Source: Ricordea florida (taxonomy: Eukaryota > Cnidaria > Anthozoa > Corallimorpharia > Ricordeidae). Taken from it: a stretch of 64,000 nt of DNA. Location: positions 9,526,679 to 9,590,678 of the forward strand of contig OX453282.1 in NCBI GenBank assembly GCA_949710005.1, written 5' to 3'. This document shows positions 8,416 to 17,975 of the stretch, piece after piece. How positions within the stretch are numbered: position 1 is the first letter of the stretch; the number at the start of each line of letters is the position of its first letter. The notes under the pieces were generated by a model. That model worked only from the letters and a program-made list of their open reading frames with translations. It searched no databases and was not told the origin of the DNA. A program made the position numbers and the translations under genes.

Positions 8416-11400
8416 CTAATACAATGGTTTTGTGTGAATTCCATCCTCATAAACCCATCTTTTATCATAATATGCATTAAATGCTTTTTTATTTTGTGTA
8501 TATGTCACAATTTGATTATCATTGACTCTAAATCCTGTATTTTGTGCCATATCATTTGCCCCTTTTAAAGCAGCCCAGTAAACATTCCAGTTTATTTCGT
8601 TTTGTCTATGAATTATACTTTTAGCACTATACTTTGCTTTTCCTTTCTCATCCTCCGCGTAATAACATTTTGAAGAAAGTGCAATCATTCGTACACCATC
8701 AAACTCTTTTTTGAACAAACCTGGGGTCCTTTCATGATATTTAGATGTTGATAGGAATTTTTCTTTTCCACCATTAAAGTATTCTTTTCTCATTTCAGGT
8801 TTTATAATATCATCCAAGTTTTCAGCTGAAATTGCCATGTACATAGAATCTGTATCCATTTGTATCAACTCAAAATCCTTTCTATCTATATATTTATCTA
8901 GAAAATCGTAATAGAATTCCAACATTCTTAATTTTGCTAGTTGATATACCGCAATTCCGCATTGATAGGGTCTGTCTATTTTTATTAATCTTTTTCGTTT
9001 TACTATTTCATATGTGTCATTTATTTCTGTAAGATCTTCAAAGAACGCAGATCTTAAGGCTTTTTCAACCTCTTCCTCATCCTGAGTATACCTTGTGTTC
9101 TTATGTTTTTCTTTATCTTCTATCATTTTCCCATAAAAAGAATTTCCCTTAAGTTTATTTGTGTCCGCTAATTCTTTACAACCTTTATACTTTGGTTTTA
9201 GTTTTTCAATTAATACTTTAATGTCTTTGTTCTCTTCAATAACTTTAAATATATCAGGAAATTGGTTTAATTCATTAGTAATGTTTACGACATCATCAAT
9301 CTTGTTTTCATCAAAAGCTTTACTTAATTTTTCCAATAAAATCTCAATATCTCCATCTCTTCTTGCGTCTGCCACCTCTTTTGGAAACCAGCCAAAGGGC
9401 CTTCCCGGTTCATACTTTAAAATATTATGAATGGCGGTAATCTCAAAACCATGATTAAGGTACCATTTTATCATAGGTGTATATAACAATATCTTTTTTG
9501 CCTTGGTAACCCCGAGTAATTTTTTATTATCTTTTAGGTGTTTTCTACCTGTCGCTCTTTGATATTCTTTCATGTGCTCTGGTACTAAATATTCAGGAAC
9601 GGCATCTACAATAAATAACGGCGAAAACTCCTCAAACTTTTCTTTTAGGTGATCAGGGGCGTGTATATCAACTTGGCAAAATCCGAAAAGATTACCATCA
9701 AGAATCTCTTTGCAAATCTTCTTAATAAATTTAGGATCTGATGGATTTTCAACCTCAATGCATTCTTCTTTTCCGCATGGCATTTCTTGTCCCGCACAAT
9801 ATAGATATAAACCATTTGCGTCATAACCAACAATTCGCACACAATTTTTTGGAATTTTAAATTTATGCGGGCGAATCTTTGTTTTATCCTTTTCTTCATA
9901 GCGCGTAAATATAATACTAGGCCCTCCAACCATACCCGTTTTCAATAGTTTATAAATCTTGTTTTTGTCGCATGTTTTACAATCTTTCTTTATTTTGTAG
10001 CATTTTTTGCAAATCTTGTTATTACAACAACTATGAATACAGTATTGTCCTGGGGCGTACAATTCAGGATCACCTTTCTTCTTCATTTTTTGATATTTAT
10101 TTAAAACATACCGCATTGAAACGCCTGGGATGGAAACAGCATCTTTTAATATATCGATTTCGTCTGGATAATATAAACGCCTTGTTTTTTCTAAAGCTTC
10201 TTTGAAAGGGATAACATCGTTTAAGTTATACTCTTTCAACCAGTCTAGCATTGTAACACACCCCCGTGTTTTAAATTCAATCAAATATTCTTCATATTCT
10301 TCTTTGGAAATGTTTTTCTTTTTCAAACTAGAGTAAAAGTCTTCATGTTTCACCGGTCCAACGTGAGAAAGCTTATCATAACTATCCAAAAATTCATAAG
10401 GAAGCACAAGTTTTTTGGCCTCACAATTGTTTGCTTTACACCACTTATCAAAAGAAACTCCAGGTGCAAGGTAAGACATTATATCCAAGAATTTGAAATT
10501 CGTTGTTGATAAAAACATATACCTATTCTGTTTCTTTGCAATAAAAATCTCCTTAGTTTTATCAGTCATATGTTTTATAAAATGTCTTTTAATCAAATTG
10601 ATATCATATTTTCCACTATTAAACCCAAAAACCGGTACTTGATTACACCATTCTTCATATTTTTCTAAAACACATTTTTGTAAAGAATCTTGATCAGGTA
10701 GCGGGTATTCTTCTTTAACTTTTTCAACTATGATTTTTCTTATTTCCTCCAATTTTTCAACGAATTCTTTTATAAGCTCATCAGGGTTTTGGTTGTAAAG
10801 AAAAACGCGTTTGTTTGTTAAATTATCGATTATTGCAACACTAACTGGAATGTGTATATTTGTAAAACTTAAATCATCAGTAATATGATTATCTTCTTTT
10901 TGTAATATTGACTCAAAATCGAAAATAATATTATATGGATATGGAAAAAATTTCTTTTTGAACCATATATTGGGTAATTCAGGATTTTCACACTCCCAAA
11001 CCGATACTACATTATAACCTAAGCTTTTTATCTTCTTTTCTCTTTCAATAGTTTCATTATATTTAATTTTGTCGGTTGTAGAACACGGACACCCGTGCCA
11101 TTTACACCCATAGAACTCAAAAACAGTATTTGTCTCAGGTTCATATCCATCAAACAAAATCTCATTCCCCCTTTCATCCCTATAACACCTTTCACCACCA
11201 TGACCACAAAGCCCATGATGAATATGTTTACCCATAATTTTAGATTGGTTTTCTATCCACCTACACGCTTTATAACTAAATTGGGTGTTGCCCCCATAAA
11301 ACACTTTTTCAGATTCATTCCTGATATGTTTTATCTTTTCTCCTGTGCATAATATTTTTGTCTTTCCTCCTGTACATGTTTCATTAGTAAAATGCCTTTT

Positions 11401-12834
11401 TAAATCTTCATGTCTGGTAAATTTTTGTTTACATCCTTGGCATACCCAGTTTTCAGCAAGAAGGTTAAGATTATTAATGAAAAAACCGTGCCCATCATAA
11501 AGCCCCAAATTTAGGGTTGGTAAATTATCTTTGAAATTGTTTTTTCCGAACACTAGTTTCCAAACTTTAAAATTTTCTCTTTCTTTTTGCTCATAAGCCC
11601 GAATGTTTATGGAAAAAAATTTGGCAATTTTCTCAAAATCAATGAGTTTTGTTTGTCTAACATCTGCTTTTTTCAGTTTTTGATTATTATAAAAATCTTT
11701 AGCTAGATTTAGCGATTGTTTCTCTATATCTTTTTCAGGTCTGTCTTTACCAGAAAGAATATTCATTAGAATAGCTAAACACCTCCATACACATAAATTA
11801 TCATCTTTATCATCCACCGAGTAAATACATCTTTTTTTGCGTAGCTCGTCCGGTAATCTTCCGCACCCAATTAAAGGTTGTCTAGTGTGAATGACTTTTA
11901 TTTTTACTTCTATAAACTCAACCCAACCCCCATGAACACCAGGTTTATGAATTTTCTTTTCTGCGGGCAAATATGCTCTACTCCAAGCGATACCCTCTAA
12001 ACTCAATCTTTGCCCCTCGCACTGCTCTATATAATCTTTTATTTCTGAAAGGGAGGTAAAAGTTCCTCCGCTTCTAAATGTGTGCGCGTGATAAGCTATT
12101 TCACCATTTCCCCTATGAACCGAAGCCGCAAAACTGAAAACAATTCTTGAGCCCATTTCTATGTGAGGTTCCAATTCATTATAAATTGTTTCTGTCAGAT
12201 CATTATTTAGATCTCTCCTAATTCGAATAATATTTTCATTTCTTTCGGTGATATTTTGAAGATAAGCTTCAGGTTCAGGCGGTCTTATTGGAAATATTCT
12301 AAGGGTTGTTGTTCTTTTTCGTTTTGTTTTAGATTTAGCCCCCTCCTCCACATTATTCCCTTCATTTTTTGTTTTAGGTTTAGCACCCTCCTTCCCATAA
12401 TCCCTTCCCTCAGATGAAGTTTCCTTTTTTCCAGGTTGAGGTTTTGATTTAGGTCTAGCACCCTCCTTCTCATAATTCCTTCCATCAGATGAAGTTTCCT
12501 TTTTTCCAGGTTGGGGTTTTGATTTAGGTCTAGCACCCTCCTTCTCATAATCTCTTCCCTCAGATGAAGTTTCCTTTTTTCCAGGTTGAGGTTTTGATTT
12601 AGGTCTAGCACCCTCCTTCTCATAATTCCTTCCATCAGATGAAGTTTCCTCTCCTTCATCTGCAGTGAAATATTCATCTTCTTCTTCAGCATCATTAAAT
12701 GCGCTGTTTATACTATTTTGAATAGGTTCTGGTAAGAATGATATAATCATATCCGAAAATTTTTTAATACCTCCCCTAACTGGGCTGCTGGCTCTTTCTA
12801 ATAAATTTTTGAATGAGTTAAATAATGATCCCAT
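8416..12834 (-). CDS. Protein-primed family B DNA polymerase with large N-terminal extension
   Basis: This 1,472-residue enzyme replicates the element. Order of parts: a helical N-terminus; 3.7 copies of a 25-residue repeat (about 63-155); a conserved Cys stretch NLCVWRCLAILMN near 340; a C2H2-like finger CQGCKQKFTRHEDLKRHF near 465; an endonuclease-like patch DGYEPETNTVFEFYGCKWHG near 560-580; 3'-5' exonuclease motifs FDFES (about 635) and FGFNSGKYDIN (about 735); a Cys-rich insertion (about 928-960); and polymerase motifs A (YDANGLYLY, about 1004), B (KGNSFYGK, about 1226) and C (MDTDS, about 1323). All catalytic motifs appear intact. An ATTTAAAAG box is 25 nt upstream. This layout is typical of Polinton and adintovirus polymerases. 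Confidence 0.93.
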   Translation of the reverse strand: MGSLFNSFKNLLERASSPVRGGIKKFSDMIISFLPEPIQNSINSAFNDAEEEDEYFTADEGEETSSDGRNYEKEGARPKSKPQPGKKETSSEGRDYEKEGARPKSKPQPGKKETSSDGRNYEKEGARPKSKPQPGKKETSSEGRDYGKEGAKPKTKNEGNNVEEGAKSKTKRKRTTTLRIFPIRPPEPEAYLQNITERNENIIRIRRDLNNDLTETIYNELEPHIEMGSRIVFSFAASVHRGNGEIAYHAHTFRSGGTFTSLSEIKDYIEQCEGQRLSLEGIAWSRAYLPAEKKIHKPGVHGGWVEFIEVKIKVIHTRQPLIGCGRLPDELRKKRCIYSVDDKDDNLCVWRCLAILMNILSGKDRPEKDIEKQSLNLAKDFYNNQKLKKADVRQTKLIDFEKIAKFFSINIRAYEQKERENFKVWKLVFGKNNFKDNLPTLNLGLYDGHGFFINNLNLLAENWVCQGCKQKFTRHEDLKRHFTNETCTGGKTKILCTGEKIKHIRNESEKVFYGGNTQFSYKACRWIENQSKIMGKHIHHGLCGHGGERCYRDERGNEILFDGYEPETNTVFEFYGCKWHGCPCSTTDKIKYNETIEREKKIKSLGYNVVSVWECENPELPNIWFKKKFFPYPYNIIFDFESILQKEDNHITDDLSFTNIHIPVSVAIIDNLTNKRVFLYNQNPDELIKEFVEKLEEIRKIIVEKVKEEYPLPDQDSLQKCVLEKYEEWCNQVPVFGFNSGKYDINLIKRHFIKHMTDKTKEIFIAKKQNRYMFLSTTNFKFLDIMSYLAPGVSFDKWCKANNCEAKKLVLPYEFLDSYDKLSHVGPVKHEDFYSSLKKKNISKEEYEEYLIEFKTRGCVTMLDWLKEYNLNDVIPFKEALEKTRRLYYPDEIDILKDAVSIPGVSMRYVLNKYQKMKKKGDPELYAPGQYCIHSCCNNKICKKCYKIKKDCKTCDKNKIYKLLKTGMVGGPSIIFTRYEEKDKTKIRPHKFKIPKNCVRIVGYDANGLYLYCAGQEMPCGKEECIEVENPSDPKFIKKICKEILDGNLFGFCQVDIHAPDHLKEKFEEFSPLFIVDAVPEYLVPEHMKEYQRATGRKHLKDNKKLLGVTKAKKILLYTPMIKWYLNHGFEITAIHNILKYEPGRPFGWFPKEVADARRDGDIEILLEKLSKAFDENKIDDVVNITNELNQFPDIFKVIEENKDIKVLIEKLKPKYKGCKELADTNKLKGNSFYGKMIEDKEKHKNTRYTQDEEEVEKALRSAFFEDLTEINDTYEIVKRKRLIKIDRPYQCGIAVYQLAKLRMLEFYYDFLDKYIDRKDFELIQMDTDSMYMAISAENLDDIIKPEMRKEYFNGGKEKFLSTSKYHERTPGLFKKEFDGVRMIALSSKCYYAEDEKGKAKYSAKSIIHRQNEINWNVYWAALKGANDMAQNTGFRVNDNQIVTYTQNKKAFNAYYDKRWVYEDGIHTKPLY
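12370..12648 (-). repeat. 75-bp in-frame tandem repeat in the polymerase N-terminus
   Basis: About 3.7 copies of a 75-bp unit encode a hydrophilic 25-residue repeat, ETSS(D/E)GR(N/D)YEKEGA-RPKSKPQPGKK. Units alternate between DGRN and EGRD versions, suggesting duplication of a two-unit block. The region is likely disordered and length-variable. Confidence 0.9.
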
Positions 12835-12886
12835 ATCTTTTTTGATAATACTTTTTTTCTTTTAAATCATTTTTTATTTTCTTGTT

Positions 12887-13070
12887 AAAAATCTCTGTTT
12901 AATTTTCTGATAAATCTCTGTTTAATTTTATGAATTTTGCGGATACTTTAATAAACGGTAAAAAATCTCTGTTTAATTTTCTGATAAATCTCTGATAAAA
13001 AGAAAGACGGCTCAAAAAAAATCTCTGTTTAATTTTCTGATAAATCTCTGATAAAAAGAAAATCGGCTTA
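12887..13070. repeat. Subterminal tandem repeats of the Polinton-like element
   Basis: Three copies of AAATCTCTGTTTAATTTTCT plus GATAAATCTCTG start near 12,887, 12,961 and 13,018. The last two share a longer unit of about 57 bp ending in ATAAAAAGAAA and CGGCT. TCTCTG occurs six times at regular positions. They lie between the polymerase start and the presumed element end, where replication or terminal-protein sites would be expected. Confidence 0.75.
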
Positions 13071-13071
13071 T

Positions 13072-13151
13072 AATCACGCTTATATACTACTACCCTACTA
13101 AAATCAAAGTATATATTATGAATTCACATAAACTACACCACTAGCGTGATT
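13072..13151. repeat. Short inverted repeat near the right end of the element
   Basis: AATCACGCT (13,072-13,080) and AGCGTGATT (13,143-13,151) flank about 60 bp. Host-type sequence resumes soon after, so the true terminus of the element is probably within or just after this interval. The partner terminal repeat is outside the window. Confidence 0.4.
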
Positions 13152-13190
13152 TATAGGTGACAAAAATAGTAAAGAGAATAGAACAATTGT

Positions 13191-14640
13191 CTAACCGAAA
13201 GAGCAAAAATTGTTTAAATAAGCGATAGCTATTAAACAATTTTCGCTGTAAGTACAGATAAGTCGTAAGACCATAAAATAATAACCCTGCCTCATAAATC
13301 CAGACGCACAAACGACAAATGCACGTACTGCTCTTCCTGACCTGGTCATACATGTCTTACTTACTACTTCCAAGTCACCTTCTTCGTCACTTCCTGTATC
13401 CGAATCAGTCTCGTATTCATCTAGTTGCTCTATGTCTTGTACCTGTACTTCGGGGACATCAAGGTCATTAACGAAAGTTAAACTGACTTCTCGCATTTCA
13501 TCATCGGCAGGAGAATGCCCATGCTGCTCAGACTGTTCAGTGGTCTCAGTAGTAGGAGCTGGCGTTGATGTGTTGTCAGGTAGTGTTGTCTCCCTATTAA
13601 ACTCTACATAGGGATGTTCCTTTTGTTTTCACTGAGTGTACACAGCTGGTGGTAGAGATCCCGCTTTATCTTTGGTTGTTTCGCTTCGTACAGTTCGTTG
13701 TCGCACAGGTCGAAAGTTCTCCACCCAGTACCTCATCACGACTTCATCCTGTTTTGTCATTCCTCTTTTTGCGCCGCAGCTCGCAGAGACATTGTGGAGA
13801 GTGCTGACAAAGGCATGGAAGTATCAGGCACGGGATAATAAGACCTTTCGTGAGTGTAATACTTTGCAGCCCACTTAGTAATTCTTGAAAGCGACTCTTT
13901 CACTATGGCTCCAAAGTCTTGCGCGTAGTTCAAAGCACTGAATGTTTTCGTGTTTGAAGTGGAAAACCGCATGTAGGGTTTCCACCTGTTAAAAGCTCGG
14001 CTAGGTCAACAAACAAAGGATTTATGGAACTGATATTTTCTATCAGCCTGTTCTATCCTTTACGTAACAGGATGAGAGAATCTTGGGTTTTCTTGGAAAT
14101 TGTATCCTCTGGACCATTTGTATCCTATGGTAAATTGAATCGCTCCATCACGCTAGCTACTGTTCTCTGCACCTTGCTACAGACTCTGTCGACGTTCTCC
14201 TCTGCCTCCCTCAATGTTACCTCTTTTCCAGGCTTTCCTTTTTCGTGAATTTCAAAAGTGTCATATAGGCAACCAAGGGTTTTAAGGAATAACAGTTTCA
14301 GAAAGGCCCGGGTTACGAGCTTGATAGTGCCAGCTGCAACATCGGTTACAAAGAGTGATTTTTCATAAGTGCAAATTCCATGTACTTGGATGAAAGAAGC
14401 TGATTTTTCTGAGCCATCTGAACTCCTTTCTTGGGTTGTACTCTTTAACCTGACGATCATCTGGGTCCGTGAAAACAATGCTTTTTCCGAACACAGAAAT
14501 CTTGTTCACATTGAAAGCTGAATTGTTGGTTGAATTGTCTACAACTAGTTCTGACGCTTTTTTTGGCTTTCTTTCTTTTGATTTGTAAAAAGCAAGATAT
14601 TTCGAGTGGTAAAACTGAGCTCTTCAATTTTAGTGGATGG
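13191..14640 (-). pseudogene. Decayed NHL-repeat-type protein gene
   Basis: Pieces in several minus-strand frames read in order as one protein: ISVFGKSIVFTDPDDRQV and VHGICTYEKSLFVTDVAAGT are NHL-like blades (about 14,300-14,520). Then comes a charged region ending near 14,125, then KTFSALNYAQDFGAIVKESL (13,757-13,972), then VRQRTVRSETTKDKAGSL and an acidic tail with DEYETDSDTGSDEEGD ending near TRSGRAVRAFV. It resembles a coral gene family I recall with NHL blades and this kind of tail. An in-frame TGA (13,629-13,631) and several frameshifts show it is broken. The Polinton-like element ends directly beside its 3' end. Confidence 0.55.
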
Positions 14641-15600
14641 AGAGGCAACTACTCTCGCGCCAAGAGATTAACACGGTAGAATTGTTTGTTTTTCTTTTTT
14701 TCAACTAAGGTGTCACGGTTTTCCCGAAACTGACATTCCTCTGTATGAAAAGTGAGGCAATACAAAAAATTTCTTGCAGCTCGAAAATCCACCTCAGCCC
14801 TCTCCTTCTCCTCTCCCATTCAATTTTCTTATTTCCGTCCATTAAAAATCATAATGGTAATGATGATTTAGATAATTATTGCTTCACATTGCTTCACATC
14901 TTCATCATTTGTTATGGTTTTGTACAATATAAAATTGAATGTGTAATTAATAGTTATCAACAGCTTACTAATAGCTACGAAGTTCGTTCCAAAAGCAGTA
15001 ATTTTTGGTTACTCTTTTTCGTTTTCTAAAAAAGTGCAACAACCTTATTACATAGCACGATGATCTACATTTAAAGCCTAAGAACTAAACGTAATGTAAA
15101 GTAACAACAAATCAAAAGTGTTCCAAAACTTGGTGATCAAAAACATTTTCTTGGCACACATTAAAAAAGGCCATTTTACTAAATGTAGTGTTTGTTAATG
15201 TTTATAATACTTATACCCTCCCCACCCATGTAGAATTCTTGTTCTGTATAAAGCCCGAAGTGTGAATGTCATGATTGTTCTGATTCAATCGGAATCAATC
15301 CTTGGTTAAATCCGTAAATATACTACATTTTGGCGACTAGGACGGTCGTTCGAAGGGTTTTTGTTCGAGATGTCAAGTATCTATTTGAACGATTCACAAG
15401 GACGCACACTAATTCTATGAAGACCAGCTTATTAGCTGCAGTAATTAATGTCGAGAGAAATGACCTTATCTTCTCTTGTTTAACTCTGGTCACTACGAAT
15501 TATAAGGTACTCTTATGAGGTCATTGTGTTTGTAACCTCCCAATCAAAATGCGTTCGTGACAAAATTGTTATTAAAAAATTACAAATTATCTTAGGAAGA
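14641..15600. other. AT-rich intergenic stretch, nothing recognised
   Basis: Only short random frames are present. I see no conserved coding signal, RNA gene or clear repeat. Confidence 0.6.
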
Positions 15601-15609
15601 TTAAGAAGA

Positions 15610-15836
15610 AAGATACTACCGATACTCGAGCGATACTCGAGCGATACTTGACCAATACTTGACCGATACATCACCGGCAGGCGATAGCTACATATCGACC
15701 GATATGTAGGTCGATAGCCGACCGATATATCGGGCGACTATCGGTCGAATGTCGGTCAACTGTCGAACGGTAATCGGTCGATAGTTGACCGACTGTCGGT
15801 CGATAGTCGACCGATCTATTAGTCGACCATCGACCG
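15610..15836. repeat. Degenerate CGACCGATA-type minisatellite
   Basis: A short unit based on TCGGTCGATAGT and its reverse complement is repeated with many substitutions over about 220 bp. The unit itself is nearly palindromic (TCGGTCGA), so both strands show the same words. Confidence 0.8.
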
Positions 15837-15887
15837 AGTCCACCTATAGTACACATGATCCATCTTCCCTACCGTAGTTTCCCAATC

Positions 15888-16103
15888 TCTGCTTTGAGTC
15901 GCCGCTTCCCGTGTGCTGATTTTTGCAGCATTCAAACTTACACGACGACGATTTCTCGCCGCTCTTGTATATCTCGGAGATGTTCTTACTGGAATGTACT
16001 TCCAGGATTAGTGAAATCGGTTTCCACAAAATGACATTATTTTAAAAACATCATTTACATGCAGTAATGTTGCCAGGTAACCAGGCCTGCGATCGGACAC
16101 CTT
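15888..16103. repeat. Dispersed repeat, copy 1
   Basis: This stretch (ctgctttgagtcg through ggacacctttaatatag) matches 44,364-44,620 in the same orientation at most positions, including GTACTTCCAGGA and GAAATCGGTTTCCACAAAAT. It is a non-coding dispersed repeat of unknown class. Confidence 0.75.
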
Positions 16104-16438
16104 TAATATAGAAAGAAATAGAAATCTCGAGCTCATAATCTAATTGTTTAATAGAAACACGAATGGAAGTTTCGGAGAACGGGAAATGCTGTGGGAAAAC
16201 GAGCCGATAGGCGAGTGTTTCCACAGCTTTTTCGAGTTCTCGCAAACTTTCACGAGTGTTTCTACACCTCAATAGAAACACGAAGAAAATCTTTTCTATT
16301 TCTTTTAGAAAATGACCCAAGGAAAAATAACGAACAACGAAGAAACATTGATCGTTTTATTTATCTTCAAAACGTAGATTCTCTACACCACGCGATTCAC
16401 ACGTCATTAACTTGACAATTTTTTTGTGTTGCTATCGA
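16104..16438. other. Intergenic, with one arm of a foldback repeat
   Basis: The segment near 16,120-16,160 (GAAATCTCGAGCTCATAATC then TAATTGTTTAATAGAAACAC) is one arm of the palindrome found complete at 16,917-16,985. I see no coding signal. Confidence 0.5.
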
Positions 16439-16985
16439 GTTTTAGTATAAATCTACTAGCGTTCTATCAAAAATGCCGCGCTCTGATTAATTAGCTACGT
16501 GACCCACTATCTATTTAACAATTAGACCCGTACCCCTTGAGGGCGAAGGGTCTAATTGTTTTAGTATCACCCAACTAGTCGAACAGAAAAAGCAATAATA
16601 AAGTTAGCAAATGCAAGTTGAAGAAAGATTTATTTGGGAATAAAACAAAAGAAAGCGCCACGAATTTTGCTACTCGATGACTATTACTAATAGTCCTCTA
16701 GTAGCGTAGCCAATTAAAATGCAGGAGTTGCATTAGTCCACTAGTTGGGTGATACTTATCTGTGATAGATAGTGAGTAGCGTAGCAGTGTGCCCTTGTTA
16801 ACAAAATGGCGGCAGCTTCACGTTTTCGAAGTGTCCGTGAAGAAGATTTAGACAATTAACTGGTCTAGACTGTTCTAGAAAAGACAAAGTTTTGAACGAC
16901 TAGTAGATTTATACTAAAACAATTAGATTATTCGCTCTCGATTTCTATGCGATAGAAATCTCGAGCTAATAATCTAATTGTTTAA
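16439..16985. repeat. Cluster of nested foldback (MITE-like) repeats
   Basis: Perfect inverted repeats are 16,439-16,459 with 16,900-16,920 (21 bp) and 16,563-16,579 with 16,740-16,756 (17 bp). Hairpins with AACAATTAGA / TCTAATTGTT ends occur near 16,517-16,563 and 16,917-16,985, the latter almost entirely self-complementary. These look like non-autonomous foldback elements inserted into one another. Confidence 0.75.
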
Positions 16986-17927
16986 TAAAAACACGATTTT
17001 TAACCAATCAGCGCGCGAATTTGCCTTGGGATATTTCTAAAGACACCTTCATGTGAGGTATTGTGCATCTTCTCATAGTTTATTTCTTCTTTTACCAAAC
17101 TCGTTTAAAGAACCGCATAACAAAAATCCAAGCGGCTTCGACTTCTTTCTACCATCAACTTCATTGTCGTACCCCAGCTTAGCTCCGCCAATGAAGTAGA
17201 TCTAGATTTGCGGCCATTACAGAGTAAAGCTACTTGGTGCACGACACATTAAGATGTACATGTAGATGCTGTGTGAAACTTAGCTCTACGTTGATTCACA
17301 GAGTTAGCTATTCGTGTCTGTACGTTTATTCCCACACCAAACACCTCGAATACCGTTAGAGATACCCGTTATTAACTTCTTTGTAATTTGTAGTACGTGA
17401 TGAAACAATATTGCTCGTGTTTAATGTATTATGTCGACGCGTATTTGAAGGTTACAGTTCTGGGTGAAAACAGAACAATGTTTTGTGAAAGCAAATGCCG
17501 TTGTAAATCAGTTGTCCCTTGTCTTGTCAGACTTCAATGCGAAGAGCTACTGCGCGTAAGGATGTCTGGAATATCTATTTAGTTAAGAGTTCTAAGATTA
17601 TTTAGTTAAGTTATTTGTAAAAACAAGAAAAAGACGAACAAAAGAACTACTCTTGTGGCTTCATTCTCTTCAATCGAAGTGGACTTCAGCCCTCATCCTA
17701 TTATTTGTTTTTCCAGTTTAGTTATACCTTGATTTCGTCCTTGAAGATACGGTCATTATCAGCGTGCTTTCAAAGATATTGTTCTTTAAGGCCCTCTACT
17801 GGTACAGGAAGGGGAGGAAACTCATCCTCTGACTTAAAACCTTGAATGTAAGCAAACACGAAAAAAAATTAAAAGGTCTGGGCATTACTGATAATAGTTA
17901 TTCTTATAGGGTTCTAAATAACAATTA

Positions 17928-17975
17928 GATTATTCGACTTCTATGGAGTGAATAATCTAATTGTTTTATTAAAAT
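17928..17975. repeat. Solo AACAATTAGA hairpin
   Basis: AACAATTAGATTATTC and its reverse complement flank a short loop, the same family as the hairpin at 16,917-16,985. It is followed by sequence with the AGCCAAT...TGCATTAGT pattern also found at 16,700-16,740. Confidence 0.65.

Noticed and set aside
12285-12695. 136-codon repeat-containing minus-strand ORF
   Set aside because: It is a shifted-frame reading of the polymerase 75-bp repeat, which stays open only because the repeat length is divisible by three.
15610-15836. CRISPR-like array
   Set aside because: Units are short, degenerate and contiguous without unique spacers, and the DNA is eukaryotic.
15671-15856. 61-codon ORF with repeated STDYRST words
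   Set aside because: It is translation of the CGACCGATA minisatellite.
17397-17582. 61-codon Cys-rich ORF as a small secreted protein
   Set aside because: No signal peptide, no family resemblance and no supporting context.
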